From positions 1 through 64,000 of the forward strand of contig JAFLVD010000005.1 of the NCBI GenBank assembly GCA_022508485.1: DNA of 64,000 nucleotides, written 5' to 3'. This document shows, piece after piece, positions 52,190 through 60,655 of the stretch (the first letter of the stretch is position 1; each line of letters begins with the position of its first letter). The notes below the pieces were generated by a model that did not search any database, was not told the origin of the DNA, and saw nothing but the letters and a program-made list of their open reading frames with translations. Position numbers and translations under genes: made by a program. This stretch comes from Clostridiales bacterium. GTDB lineage: Bacteria; Bacillota; Clostridia; Christensenellales; Pumilibacteraceae.

Positions 52190-53215
52190 ATGGTTTGGAC
52201 GTCCGACTCGCCCAAATTCGGCGATATTATCCGTATCGAGTTGTCGCCCGGGCTTTATCATTACGGCATATACGTTTCCGACGACGAGGTTATTGCCTTC
52301 GGCTTGCCGCCGATAGGCGGTTTTTCCGTGCCGAGCGAGGAAATTAAGGTAATATCCAGCGATATAGACAAATTTTTTTGCGGCAGGTTTGTCGAGGTGG
52401 CAAAGCTTGGGTTTATCGAAAAACTCAAAGCGAAAAAGCCGAACGCCGTTGTCGCTTACGCCAGAAGCAGGATAGGCGACGGCGGATATCATATCGTAAA
52501 AAACAACTGCGAGCATTTTGTGTACGAGTGCGTGTTCGGCGTCAAAAAAAGCTTGCAGGCCGATGCGTCGTCGGGCGCGATAAAAAGCATGACGCCGGCG
52601 TTTGTTTATATAGCCGAAATCCCTATCGGCATGGATACGTCTGCGCCGCTGTTTCCGCCCGAACGCATGAGCGAAATGCAAAAAGTAAAAAACGAAAGAG
52701 TATTTCTTCAAAAGTATGCGGCGTGGAAAACTTTGACGTTTGCGCTTTCGGATGCGCTCTCGACGGATATTACCAAAACGAATATACATAAAGAGCCGGG
52801 CGGATTTTGGGCTTTGTCCGGCGCGCACATATCGCTCTCGCATACGGATAACCTCGTCGCTATCGCGGTATCGACAGAGCATATCGGGGTGGATATAGAA
52901 AAAACGGATAGGGAAGTTAACGCGGCGGCAATCAAAAAGGGAATGACCAAGCAAGAGGAAAAGCTCTACGCCGAGCGTAATACAAATCTCGACCTACTTA
53001 AACTGTGGACCAAAAAGGAAAGCGCGTTTAAACGCCTCGGCGAGGAAACGTTTAAGCCGAACAAGATAAACACGGTTGTCGAAGACATACACACGTTTGT
53101 GTTGAACGGTTTTTCCGCAGTTCTTTCGGTGGCGACGGACGCCGGAAAAATAGAACTGTTCGAGGTTAACTCGGATTTTTCGTCGCGAACAAAGGCCGAT
53201 TACACCGAAGAATAA
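52190..53215 (+). CDS. LRAT/NlpC-P60-like domain fused to a 4'-phosphopantetheinyl transferase
   Basis: 341 residues in two parts. The N-terminal 1-145 look like an LRAT-type permuted papain fold: H24 in YHYGIYVS and the Cys in NNCEHF (C107) are the expected catalytic pair. LRAT relatives transfer or hydrolyse acyl groups of phospholipids. Residues about 175-341 are an Sfp/AcpS-type PPTase: ISLSHTDNLVAIAVS, Mg-binding IGVDIEK (D235, E237) and WTKKESAFK (E277, K281). The PPTase would install phosphopantetheine from CoA on S608 of the ligase-ACP. I know of no standard family with this fusion. The frame is continuous with no sign of a sequencing join. It is the third gene of the operon, 10 bp after plsC. 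Confidence 0.82.
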   Translation: MVWTSDSPKFGDIIRIELSPGLYHYGIYVSDDEVIAFGLPPIGGFSVPSEEIKVISSDIDKFFCGRFVEVAKLGFIEKLKAKKPNAVVAYARSRIGDGGYHIVKNNCEHFVYECVFGVKKSLQADASSGAIKSMTPAFVYIAEIPIGMDTSAPLFPPERMSEMQKVKNERVFLQKYAAWKTLTFALSDALSTDITKTNIHKEPGGFWALSGAHISLSHTDNLVAIAVSTEHIGVDIEKTDREVNAAAIKKGMTKQEEKLYAERNTNLDLLKLWTKKESAFKRLGEETFKPNKINTVVEDIHTFVLNGFSAVLSVATDAGKIELFEVNSDFSSRTKADYTEE

Positions 53216-53267
53216 AAACTTTTTTCGCGCGCTATACGCACAATTTGTAAATTGTTGTCGAAAATAT

Positions 53268-53296
53268 TTGATATATACGAAAAAATGTGGTATAGT
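53268..53296 (+). promoter_or_regulatory. Promoter of the hydrolase / FakB / MFS unit
   Basis: TTGATA (53268-53273), a 17-bp spacer, and TATAGT (53291-53296) preceded by TGg (53288-53290). Confidence 0.7.
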
Positions 53297-53417
53297 ATAT
53301 GCGTTTATATTGTACTTTTTGTCAAAGCTTACTCGTTTTAGATAAATAGATAGGCTTATTCACACAATATAAATACCGAAGTAGCAGTATTTCGGAATAG
53401 CTTTTTGAGGTGAAAGA

Positions 53418-54356
53418 TTGCCTGTTTGGTCGATTATACTTACCGTCGCGCTCGGATTGTTGACATTGGTGTTCCTCATAGCGACGTACAGCTTTTTTTC
53501 GATACTTTCGAGAAAGGACGATCCCGTATTCGACGAGGGCAAAGTCGATCTTTCGGTTACGCATTACGGACCTTATGCCGACAAGCTTATCGATTGCATA
53601 ACGCGCATGAGGCAAGAAAAATGCGAAGAGCTTTGCATCACCTCCGACGACGGCAAAAAGCTTTATGCCGAGTACTACGACCGCGGCGGCGACAAAACCG
53701 CAATCATGGTACACGGGTACAGATCCAATCCGCTTAACAACTTTTCGTACGTGGGTGGCAAGCTTCTCGACAAGGGCTACAATCTGCTGTTTATTCACCA
53801 CAGAGTACACGGCAAAAGCGGCGGAAAGCTTATCGGAATGGGGCAGTTCGAGTACAAGGACGTCTTAAAATGGATCGATTTAATCGCCGCAAAGGATTCC
53901 GTAAAGGAAATTGTTATTTACGGTACGTCTATGGGCGCTGCGACGGTCGGTTACTTGTCCGATAAAATTACCACAGACAAAGTAAAGCTTCTCGTTATGG
54001 ACTGCGGCTTTACGTCGTACGTCGACCAGCTGATTTACCTCTTTAAGTCGGGCAACGCGCCTATACTTTCTATGGGCATCTTCCCGTTTTTTATGTGGGG
54101 TGCGATAACAGGCGTAAAGATGAACCGCTCTACCACAAACTGTATTAAAAACACCAAAATCCCCATGTGCTTTATCCACGGCGAAAAAGATACCGCCGTT
54201 CCGATAGAACATTCCAGAGTGAACTTCGAGGCGTGTCCTACCGAAAAGCTTTTAATCACTGTCCCGGACGCCGGGCATACAACGTCGCTTCTTGTCGGCG
54301 GAGAGAAAAAAACGGATGAGTTTTTAACCTTTCTCGACGCCTGCATGAATAAATAA
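53418..54356 (+). CDS. Membrane-anchored alpha/beta-hydrolase
   Basis: 312 residues from a TTG start with a good GAGGTGA site at 53407-53413. One N-terminal transmembrane helix (about 4-28) is followed by an alpha/beta-hydrolase fold. The oxyanion-side motif is MVHGYRSNP, the nucleophile elbow GTSMGA with S171, a C-terminal Asp lies in HGEKDTAV, and the His in DAGHTTSL. It resembles the YqkD/BEM46-type lipase and esterase group. Release of acyl chains from membrane or external lipids would feed the FakB protein encoded 22 bp downstream. The substrate is not known from sequence. It is one of three alpha/beta-hydrolases in this 7-kb stretch. Confidence 0.85.
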   Translation: MPVWSIILTVALGLLTLVFLIATYSFFSILSRKDDPVFDEGKVDLSVTHYGPYADKLIDCITRMRQEKCEELCITSDDGKKLYAEYYDRGGDKTAIMVHGYRSNPLNNFSYVGGKLLDKGYNLLFIHHRVHGKSGGKLIGMGQFEYKDVLKWIDLIAAKDSVKEIVIYGTSMGAATVGYLSDKITTDKVKLLVMDCGFTSYVDQLIYLFKSGNAPILSMGIFPFFMWGAITGVKMNRSTTNCIKNTKIPMCFIHGEKDTAVPIEHSRVNFEACPTEKLLITVPDAGHTTSLLVGGEKKTDEFLTFLDACMNK

Positions 54357-54378
54357 TTTTTCTTTATAAGGAGAAATC

Positions 54379-55329
54379 ATGGAAAACAAATTTGCTATCG
54401 TATGTGATGTTACTTGCGATCTCAACGCAGAGCTTCGCGCCGAGTACGACATAGAGTACGTCCCCGGTACGATCACATTCCCCGACGGAACGGAGGAAAA
54501 GTCATTCCTCGACTGGTCGGAGTGCAAAACCATTCCCAACTGCACAAGCGAGGCGTTTTACGCGCTTCTTAAAAAGGACCCCGACGCGATTAAGTCGTCG
54601 CCCGCAAACATCGAGGAGTTCGCAGAGGTTTTCGAAAAGCACGTAGTCGCAGGAGAGCCCGTTCTTGCCATATCCATTTCGTCGGCGCTTTCGGGTACAT
54701 ACGCGTTTATGTGCGCCGCGCAAAAACTCGTTCTCGAAAAACACCCCGACGCAAAGATTGCCGTTATCGACTCCAAGCGTTACGCCGGCGGCATGGGTCT
54801 GCTTTGTATCCACGCTTCCATGCTTCGCAAGGAAGGTAAGCCGTTCGAAGAGGTTGCCGAGTACATCGAGGAAAATAAAATTCGCTTCCACCAGACCGGC
54901 TGGCTGGACGATCTTTTCTTCGTCGCCAAAAAGGGCAGAATGACAAACGCCAAGGCGTTTTTCGGCAATCTTATAGGTATTAAGCCTATCGGCGAGCTTG
55001 ACCACAACGGCCTTACCACCGTTATCGGCAAGGTAAAAGGCGAAAAGTCCGCATATAAGGTTTGCCTCGACTACATGGAAGCGGTAGGCGAAAATCTTCA
55101 GGACCAGATTATTCTTATCGCGCAGTCCAACCGTCCCAAGCAGGCGGCCGCGTACAAGCAGATGATACAGGAAAGATTCTCGCCCAAAGCGATTTATATA
55201 TGCGACGTTTTCCCTCCGACCGGTATAAACGTCGGACCCGGACTTATGGTAGCATTCTACATGGGTAAACCTATTTCCAAAGACCTCGCCGAAGAAAAGG
55301 CAATGCTCGCTAAACTCATGCAAAAATAA
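54379..55329 (+). CDS. DegV-family fatty-acid-binding protein (FakB-like)
   Basis: 316 residues of the DegV/EDD fold. Diagnostic segments are VCDVTCDL at the N-terminus, ISISSALSGTY (fatty-acid carboxyl site), VIDSKRYAGGMGLL, and FFVAKKGRMTNAKAFFGNL with IGIKPIGEL. DegV proteins hold one fatty acid in a deep pocket and present its carboxylate to FakA for phosphorylation to acyl-phosphate. A FakA homologue is encoded at 56930, so both halves of a fatty-acid kinase lie in this cluster. An AAGGAGAA site precedes the ATG. The frame lies between a hydrolase and a transporter, fitting release or uptake, binding, then activation of acyl chains. Confidence 0.88.
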   Translation: MENKFAIVCDVTCDLNAELRAEYDIEYVPGTITFPDGTEEKSFLDWSECKTIPNCTSEAFYALLKKDPDAIKSSPANIEEFAEVFEKHVVAGEPVLAISISSALSGTYAFMCAAQKLVLEKHPDAKIAVIDSKRYAGGMGLLCIHASMLRKEGKPFEEVAEYIEENKIRFHQTGWLDDLFFVAKKGRMTNAKAFFGNLIGIKPIGELDHNGLTTVIGKVKGEKSAYKVCLDYMEAVGENLQDQIILIAQSNRPKQAAAYKQMIQERFSPKAIYICDVFPPTGINVGPGLMVAFYMGKPISKDLAEEKAMLAKLMQK

Positions 55330-55349
55330 GTTTAACAAGTAGGGAGTAG

Positions 55350-56831
55350 ATGAAAGTATTTCATAAGAAAAAACACTTGTTCCTGTACGGTATGGGCGGT
55401 ATGGGCGTCAATATGCTTAACCTCGTAATCGGGTCGTATCTTTGCGACGCTGTTATGACCGCCGGCTTCGATAAGAATATCGAATACTGGACCTATGCAA
55501 ATAAAACGCTCGTCGTAGCAGTCGTCTGGTCGATTATGATAACCATAGCTAAAATCATCGACGCCGTTATCGATATCCCCCTTGCTTCGTTTGCCGACAG
55601 ACTCGGCACCAAGTGGGGTAAACGCCGTCCGGCGCTTCTTATGGGGCTTATTCCGATGATGCTTGCCTTTGTCGCGTTTTTAAACCCTATATCTGGCGCG
55701 GCGAAAAGCTTGGCTAATACAATTTGGCTGGGCGCCTTTTTAATGATTTTTTTCGTGTTTTATACGCTTACGATGGGAACGTATTACGCGACCTTTTCCG
55801 AGGTTACCGATAACGAAAAGGATAGGGTGCTTTTATCCAACTACAAAACCGTTTTCGATATTATCTACTTCCTTTTGGGCTACGGTTTAATTCCGCTTAT
55901 GATTGACCCTGTGCACCTTAATATTCGCATAATCGGTTACATCTTCCTGCCGCTTGCGCTTACAATGCTTATCCCCATTTTCATGATAAAGGAAGGCTCT
56001 ACGCTTAAAAAGGATTTGGGAAAGGCCGGCAGCGGCGAAAAGGGCGTCCATCTCGGCAAGGCGATAAAATACTGCTTTACAAATAAAAGCTTTTTGATTT
56101 GGATGGCGGTATACGCCGTGCTTCAATTCGGGCTTCAAATGTTTATAGCCGGCGAAAACGTTTACTACTCTAACGGCGCAATGGGCTTTGAGGGGTGGAA
56201 AATTACGCTCGTTATGGCGGCGGTGTTCGTACCTATACCGTTTACGCTTCTGCTGTATAACAAGGTAGTGCGAAAGGGCGGCATACAAACGGGCTTTGTG
56301 TTTTCGCTTCTCGCATTCGGAACGGCGATGGCGATAATGGGCATATGTAACAGCAATATCGTAACTAACGATACATTGCGCTTGGTGCTTGCCATTATCG
56401 GCGGACTTGCCGCGTCGTTCGGAATAGGATGTTTCTTTTCAATCAGCTACACAATTCCGTCCCACCTTGCGGACCTTCAAAAGCGCGAAACGGGAGACAG
56501 TAATCCGTCTATGTACTTTGCGGTGCAGGGGCTGTTTTCGGGAATTGCGACGGCCATTGCCACAGGACTTGTTTGGGTTAACCTTAAAGAGCATTACACC
56601 TGGGTACTTCCCGTAATCGTTCTCGTTGCGACGACCGTTACGCTTTGGCTGTCATTCCTTCTTCCCAAAAAGATTAACGACGTCGGTTTGGAAAGCCACG
56701 ACAAAGTGGAACCCGTTTCTTCCGAAAATGCCGACACTCTTTCCGCAGGTATTGATTTCGAAAGCGAAAATGAGCAAGGTGCGGAGACTGTGGCTTGCGT
56801 AGTGGATACGACGGGAGAAAACATATCTTAA
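55350..56831 (+). CDS. MFS_2 (GPH)-family transporter
   Basis: 493 residues, about 12 transmembrane helices. The conserved cation/substrate region IAKIIDAVIDIPLASFADR with GTKWGKRRP places it in the glycoside-pentoside-hexuronide:cation symporter superfamily (MFS_2). That family contains MelB-type sugar carriers and also the eukaryotic MFSD2 lysophospholipid carriers. An acidic C-terminal tail of about 50 residues follows the last helix. Sugar uptake is the default reading. The lipid-related neighbours (FakB 20 bp upstream, FakA 98 bp downstream) make an acyl or lysolipid cargo worth testing. It is not linked to the glycan locus. Confidence 0.82.
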   Translation: MKVFHKKKHLFLYGMGGMGVNMLNLVIGSYLCDAVMTAGFDKNIEYWTYANKTLVVAVVWSIMITIAKIIDAVIDIPLASFADRLGTKWGKRRPALLMGLIPMMLAFVAFLNPISGAAKSLANTIWLGAFLMIFFVFYTLTMGTYYATFSEVTDNEKDRVLLSNYKTVFDIIYFLLGYGLIPLMIDPVHLNIRIIGYIFLPLALTMLIPIFMIKEGSTLKKDLGKAGSGEKGVHLGKAIKYCFTNKSFLIWMAVYAVLQFGLQMFIAGENVYYSNGAMGFEGWKITLVMAAVFVPIPFTLLLYNKVVRKGGIQTGFVFSLLAFGTAMAIMGICNSNIVTNDTLRLVLAIIGGLAASFGIGCFFSISYTIPSHLADLQKRETGDSNPSMYFAVQGLFSGIATAIATGLVWVNLKEHYTWVLPVIVLVATTVTLWLSFLLPKKINDVGLESHDKVEPVSSENADTLSAGIDFESENEQGAETVACVVDTTGENIS

Positions 56832-56837
56832 CACATT

Positions 56838-56873
56838 ACGCACCTTAACTGTTTTGCTTTTAGGGTGCGTTTA
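56838..56873 (+). terminator. Weak terminator after the MFS gene
   Basis: ACGCACC (56838-56844) pairs with GGTGCGT (56864-56870) around a T-rich loop, and a short TTTAATT tail follows. Partial read-through to the next gene is likely. Confidence 0.45.
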
Positions 56874-56929
56874 ATTGCCTACGTACTACAACAGTTATAA
56901 AACCAATTCAACAAGGACAGGCCTTATTC

Positions 56930-58552
56930 ATGAATAAAACCGCAATCGACGGACTTATATTTTCGGATATGATGAAGGGCGCGCTTAGTGAGCTTAGGCT
57001 TTACGAAAAGGAAATAGACGACCTTAACGTTTTTCCCGTTCCCGACGGCGATACCGGCGCAAACATGCGCCGCACGCTCGAGCTTGGCGTTCAGCACTCT
57101 CAGCCTACGCAAAAGCTTAACGAATACCTCGACGCTTTAAGCACTGGCATGCTGCTCGGCGCAAGGGGAAATTCGGGCGTAATACTTTCCCAGATTTTTA
57201 AGGGAATTGCGCTCTCGCTGTCTAAGGACGAGACGGCGACGGAAGCGGACATTGCGAAGGCGCTGTCGCTCGGCTACGCCACTGCGTACAACACCGTGCT
57301 TGTTCCCGTCGAGGGCACTATTCTTACCGTGCTAAGAGATGGCGTGGACGGCGCAAAATCGGCTATCGGTAGCGGCGTGGACGGATTTTTGACCAAGCTT
57401 ATTTCGGAGAGCAATAAGGTTCTTAAAAATACGCCCGAGCTTTTGCCGGTGCTTAAAGAAGCCGGCGTTGTGGACAGCGGCGGCTTTGGGCTTATTAAGA
57501 TTTACGATGGAATGCTGAAAGCGTACCGCGGCGTAAAAATCGAATACACACCGTCCGCCGCCGAAACGGGTGCGCCGGACCTGTCGTCGTTCGACGAAAA
57601 TTCCGATTTTACGTTCGGCTACTGCATGGAATTTACTCTTCAGCTTCTTAAAACCAAAACGGACGTCGACGCGTTCGACGATAAGGCGTACACCAAAGAG
57701 ATTTCGGCAATCGGCGAATCTATCGTGGTAATTCGCGATAAGAGCAGAGTGCGCGTTCATATCCACACCTACGAGCCGGAAAAGGTTATCGAATTATGCC
57801 GCAAGTACGGCGAGTTTGTTTTCTTTAAGCTTGACAACATGGCGCTTCAACACAACGAAACCGTGTATAAAAAGAGCGAAAAGTCGCACAAGCACAAAGA
57901 ACTGGAAATAATATCGGTTGCCGGTAGCGACGGACTCTCTTCCGTGTTCGACGGACTGGGCAGCGGAATAATAATCGATACGGAAGCGGACATGAATGTG
58001 TCCGTTCAGGACGTTTTAAGCGCAATAGAAAGCGCCGACGCCGACAGTATCGTAATTCTTCCCAACGACAAAAACGTCGTTCAGACGGTTGCGCAAGCCG
58101 TTAAATTGTACGGCGGAAACACAAAGATAGATATTGTCCCCACAAAGAGCATTGCGGAAGGGTATTTCGCGCTTGCGTCCGACATGCCGGGCTGTCCGAC
58201 GGACGACCGCATAGAGGCGATGAAAGACGGTGCCGCGGGAGTCGAAACGGTGTACGCCGCGCGCTGTACGAGAAGTAGGTCGAGCGGCGGTGTTAAATGC
58301 GCCGCAGGCGATTTTGCGCTGTTTGTTGCCGGCAAGCTCGTAAAGAGCGACAAGGATTTGTTTTCCGCGCTTTGCTATGCGATAAACGCGGTTGAGGACA
58401 TAGAGGAAAAAGAAGCGGCGCTTGTGTTTATGGGTCAAATCGATGGCGGCGACGAACTTTTGGAAAGACTGGGCGAAGCGTTCCCCGATCTTCAAATAGA
58501 TTGTATCGACGGAGTATTTTCCGACGAGAAGCTTGTTATAGGAATTGTTTAG
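56930..58552 (+). CDS. fakA: Fatty-acid kinase catalytic subunit, FakA (DAK2-domain)
   Basis: 540 residues. The N-terminal DhaL/DAK2-like ATP-binding domain (1-200) has NVFPVPDGDTGANM with Mg-binding D39 and D41, then GARGNSGVILSQI, VEGTILTV and VVDSGGFGLIKIY. The middle and C-terminal parts (about 215-540) match the FakA regulatory and DegV-docking region. With FakB it makes acyl-phosphate from free fatty acids for PlsX/PlsY-type phospholipid synthesis. Length is normal for FakA (about 550). The start has an AAGGACAGG site. It lies 8 bp before a hydrolase gene, so it probably heads the third transcription unit of the cluster. Confidence 0.88.
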   Translation: MNKTAIDGLIFSDMMKGALSELRLYEKEIDDLNVFPVPDGDTGANMRRTLELGVQHSQPTQKLNEYLDALSTGMLLGARGNSGVILSQIFKGIALSLSKDETATEADIAKALSLGYATAYNTVLVPVEGTILTVLRDGVDGAKSAIGSGVDGFLTKLISESNKVLKNTPELLPVLKEAGVVDSGGFGLIKIYDGMLKAYRGVKIEYTPSAAETGAPDLSSFDENSDFTFGYCMEFTLQLLKTKTDVDAFDDKAYTKEISAIGESIVVIRDKSRVRVHIHTYEPEKVIELCRKYGEFVFFKLDNMALQHNETVYKKSEKSHKHKELEIISVAGSDGLSSVFDGLGSGIIIDTEADMNVSVQDVLSAIESADADSIVILPNDKNVVQTVAQAVKLYGGNTKIDIVPTKSIAEGYFALASDMPGCPTDDRIEAMKDGAAGVETVYAARCTRSRSSGGVKCAAGDFALFVAGKLVKSDKDLFSALCYAINAVEDIEEKEAALVFMGQIDGGDELLERLGEAFPDLQIDCIDGVFSDEKLVIGIV

Positions 58553-58560
58553 AGGCTGAA

Positions 58561-59520
58561 ATGGAACTTTTGCCTTTATGGATTGCGCTCGGCGTTTTGG
58601 GCGCGGTAATACTTTTCGGGGTTGTTCCCACGTTTATTATAGCCTCGATTCAGTTTAAAAAGCAGCTTGTCCGAAAAGACAAAAACTCGTGGACGAGAAG
58701 TTGTAGCTGGACGCAAAACGAGGAACAGGTGGAAATGTTTTCGCGCGGCGAGAAGTGGGCCGCCGAGTTCGAGAAGTACAAGCAGGACGTCGATATAGTA
58801 AACGACGGGCTTCACCTTTACGGCGAGTATTTTGATATAGGATCGAAAAAAGCGGTTATAATTATCCCCGGGCGCACCGAGGGCTGCCACTACTCGCATT
58901 ATTTTGCCAGACCGTATACCGACAGCGAATACAACGTGCTGGTAATAGACAACCGCGCGCACGGTCTGTCCGACGGCAAGTATAACTGCCTCGGTCAAAA
59001 GGAATACAGAGACGTGCTCGCTTGGGGCAAGCTTCTTCACGAAAAGTTCGGCATCGAGGAAATCGTTATCCACGGCATTTGCATAGGATCTTCCACGGCG
59101 ATAGAAACTCTTACAAGCGATAATTGCCCCGAATATTTTACCGCTATGGTTGCCGACGGAATGTACAAAAACTTCTACGAGGTGTTCCGCACGCATATTA
59201 TCGAACTGAAAAAGCCCACGTTCCCGGTCCTTCAAGAGGTAATGATTTTAATTCGCTTGTTCTGCGGCGTGAAGCCCAAAGCTCGCGGACCGTACAAGCT
59301 TGTCGGTAAGCTGAACCGGCCCATACTCATGCTTCATTCCAAAGAGGATAAGTTCGCACTGCCGGCGGAAGCGCAAAAGCTTTACGACGGCATCGAAGGG
59401 AAAAAACGGCTCGTGTGGTTCGACCACGGCGCGCATTCGCACATAAGGATAAACGCAGAGGAAAAGTACGACGATACGATTAAACAGTTTCTTATCGATA
59501 AAGATTCGGGCGCGCTTTAA
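58561..59520 (+). CDS. Alpha/beta-hydrolase with a Cys nucleophile elbow
   Basis: 319 residues from the ATG at 58561 (GAGGCTGAA upstream); a longer in-frame start inside fakA is not supported. One N-terminal membrane helix (about 5-27) is followed by an alpha/beta-hydrolase domain: IIPGRTEGCHYSHY, VIDNRAHGLSDG, and the elbow HGICIGSS, in which C174 replaces the usual Ser. The Asp lies in HSKEDKFAL and the His in DHGAHSHIR. The related protein at 53418 has GTSMG at the same place. A G-x-C-x-G elbow occurs in dienelactone hydrolases and some acyltransferase-like hydrolases, so a thioester or acyl-transfer role is possible. Confidence 0.8.
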   Translation: MELLPLWIALGVLGAVILFGVVPTFIIASIQFKKQLVRKDKNSWTRSCSWTQNEEQVEMFSRGEKWAAEFEKYKQDVDIVNDGLHLYGEYFDIGSKKAVIIIPGRTEGCHYSHYFARPYTDSEYNVLVIDNRAHGLSDGKYNCLGQKEYRDVLAWGKLLHEKFGIEEIVIHGICIGSSTAIETLTSDNCPEYFTAMVADGMYKNFYEVFRTHIIELKKPTFPVLQEVMILIRLFCGVKPKARGPYKLVGKLNRPILMLHSKEDKFALPAEAQKLYDGIEGKKRLVWFDHGAHSHIRINAEEKYDDTIKQFLIDKDSGAL

Positions 59521-59539
59521 AGCGTAAAAAAGAGGGGTT

Positions 59540-60655
59540 ATGGACGAACTCGACGACGACAAAGGAAAAGTAATAATCAAAAAGGGTAAAAAGCCTTTTA
59601 GTAAGGCGAAGATTATTGCCGCCGCCGTTGCGCTTTCAGGTCTTTCCGCCGCCGCCGTAACGGGCGCAACGCTCGCTTACGACGCGATTTTCGGTAGGTA
59701 CGATCGTCCCGACTATGCGGTTACCGCCGGGGTTAATTGCATTTCCCGTGCAAAACCCACGCTCGAACGCGAGAAAATGTCTTTTTACTCGGACGGCGTT
59801 CGCCTGCAAGGCTATTATTACCGTACGCAAAATCCCAAAGGTCTTACCGTCGTCTGCCACGGAATACATGCCGGCGCCGACGACTATCTGCCCATAGTCG
59901 AGTATATGGTCGAATCGGGCTATTCCGTGTTTTCGTTCGACTATAAGGGAACGTACGATTCGGACGGAGCTTCTACAGTCGGAATGTGCGAGTCGGTTGT
60001 CGACCTCGACCACGCGCTCGAATTTATCGAAAAATCCGCCGAGTTCGACGGACTGCCGATAACGCTTATCGGGCACTCGTGGGGCGGATATGCGGTCGCA
60101 TCCGTGCTGCCGCTTCATAAGCGCGTCGTGTCGTGCGCCGCTATCGCCGCGCCAAATAACGGATATAAGCTCATACTCGAAAAGGGCGATCAGTACGGCG
60201 GTTCGCTCGCGTCGACGGGAATTCCCGAGGTGTTTTTAAACGTTTATCAAAAGATACTGTTCGGTAAATACACCGAGCTTAACGCCGTTGCCGGAATAAA
60301 CGGCACCGATATTCCCGTTTTAATCGCGCACGGTAAAAACGACAGAGTTATCGACGTAGGGCTTCAATCGATTTGCTCGCACCGCTACGAGCTTAGAAAG
60401 GAAAATGTAGAGTATTACTTTACGAGCGGCGTGCAGGGCGGACACGACACCGTTTGGCACAGCTCTGCCTCCGCCGAGTACAGAGAGAGCTTGGAGTCGC
60501 AAATCAAGGCGGTTAATAAGAGCAAATCGATGTCTTACAAGGAAAAGGTCGCGTTTTTCGATACTATCGACCACAGGCTTTACAGCGAGGTTAACGGCGA
60601 GCTTTTCGGTAAAATAGTAAAAATGTTCGACAGAGCTTGCGGTGAGTATGACTAA
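59540..60655 (+). CDS. Alpha/beta-hydrolase, membrane-anchored
   Basis: 371 residues. A charged N-terminus (about 24 residues) and one hydrophobic segment (25-48) precede a hydrolase fold: VVCHGIHAGADDY, FDYKGTYDSDG, the elbow GHSWGGYA with S180, an Asp in HGKNDRVID, and a His in GGHDTVW. The lysophospholipase/BAAT-like arrangement is plausible; the exact substrate is unknown. A C-terminal stretch of about 60 residues after the His helix (NKSKSMSYKEKVAFFDTID) is specific to this protein. The gene follows the Cys-elbow hydrolase by 19 bp and overlaps the deacetylase gene start, so all belong to one unit with fakA. Confidence 0.82.
   Translation: MDELDDDKGKVIIKKGKKPFSKAKIIAAAVALSGLSAAAVTGATLAYDAIFGRYDRPDYAVTAGVNCISRAKPTLEREKMSFYSDGVRLQGYYYRTQNPKGLTVVCHGIHAGADDYLPIVEYMVESGYSVFSFDYKGTYDSDGASTVGMCESVVDLDHALEFIEKSAEFDGLPITLIGHSWGGYAVASVLPLHKRVVSCAAIAAPNNGYKLILEKGDQYGGSLASTGIPEVFLNVYQKILFGKYTELNAVAGINGTDIPVLIAHGKNDRVIDVGLQSICSHRYELRKENVEYYFTSGVQGGHDTVWHSSASAEYRESLESQIKAVNKSKSMSYKEKVAFFDTIDHRLYSEVNGELFGKIVKMFDRACGEYD

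Noticed and set aside
58501..58560. Upstream extension of the Cys-elbow hydrolase into the end of fakA
   Set aside because: The extension has no ribosome-binding site and would break the N-terminal membrane helix arrangement; the ATG at 58561 has GAGGCTGAA and is preferred.
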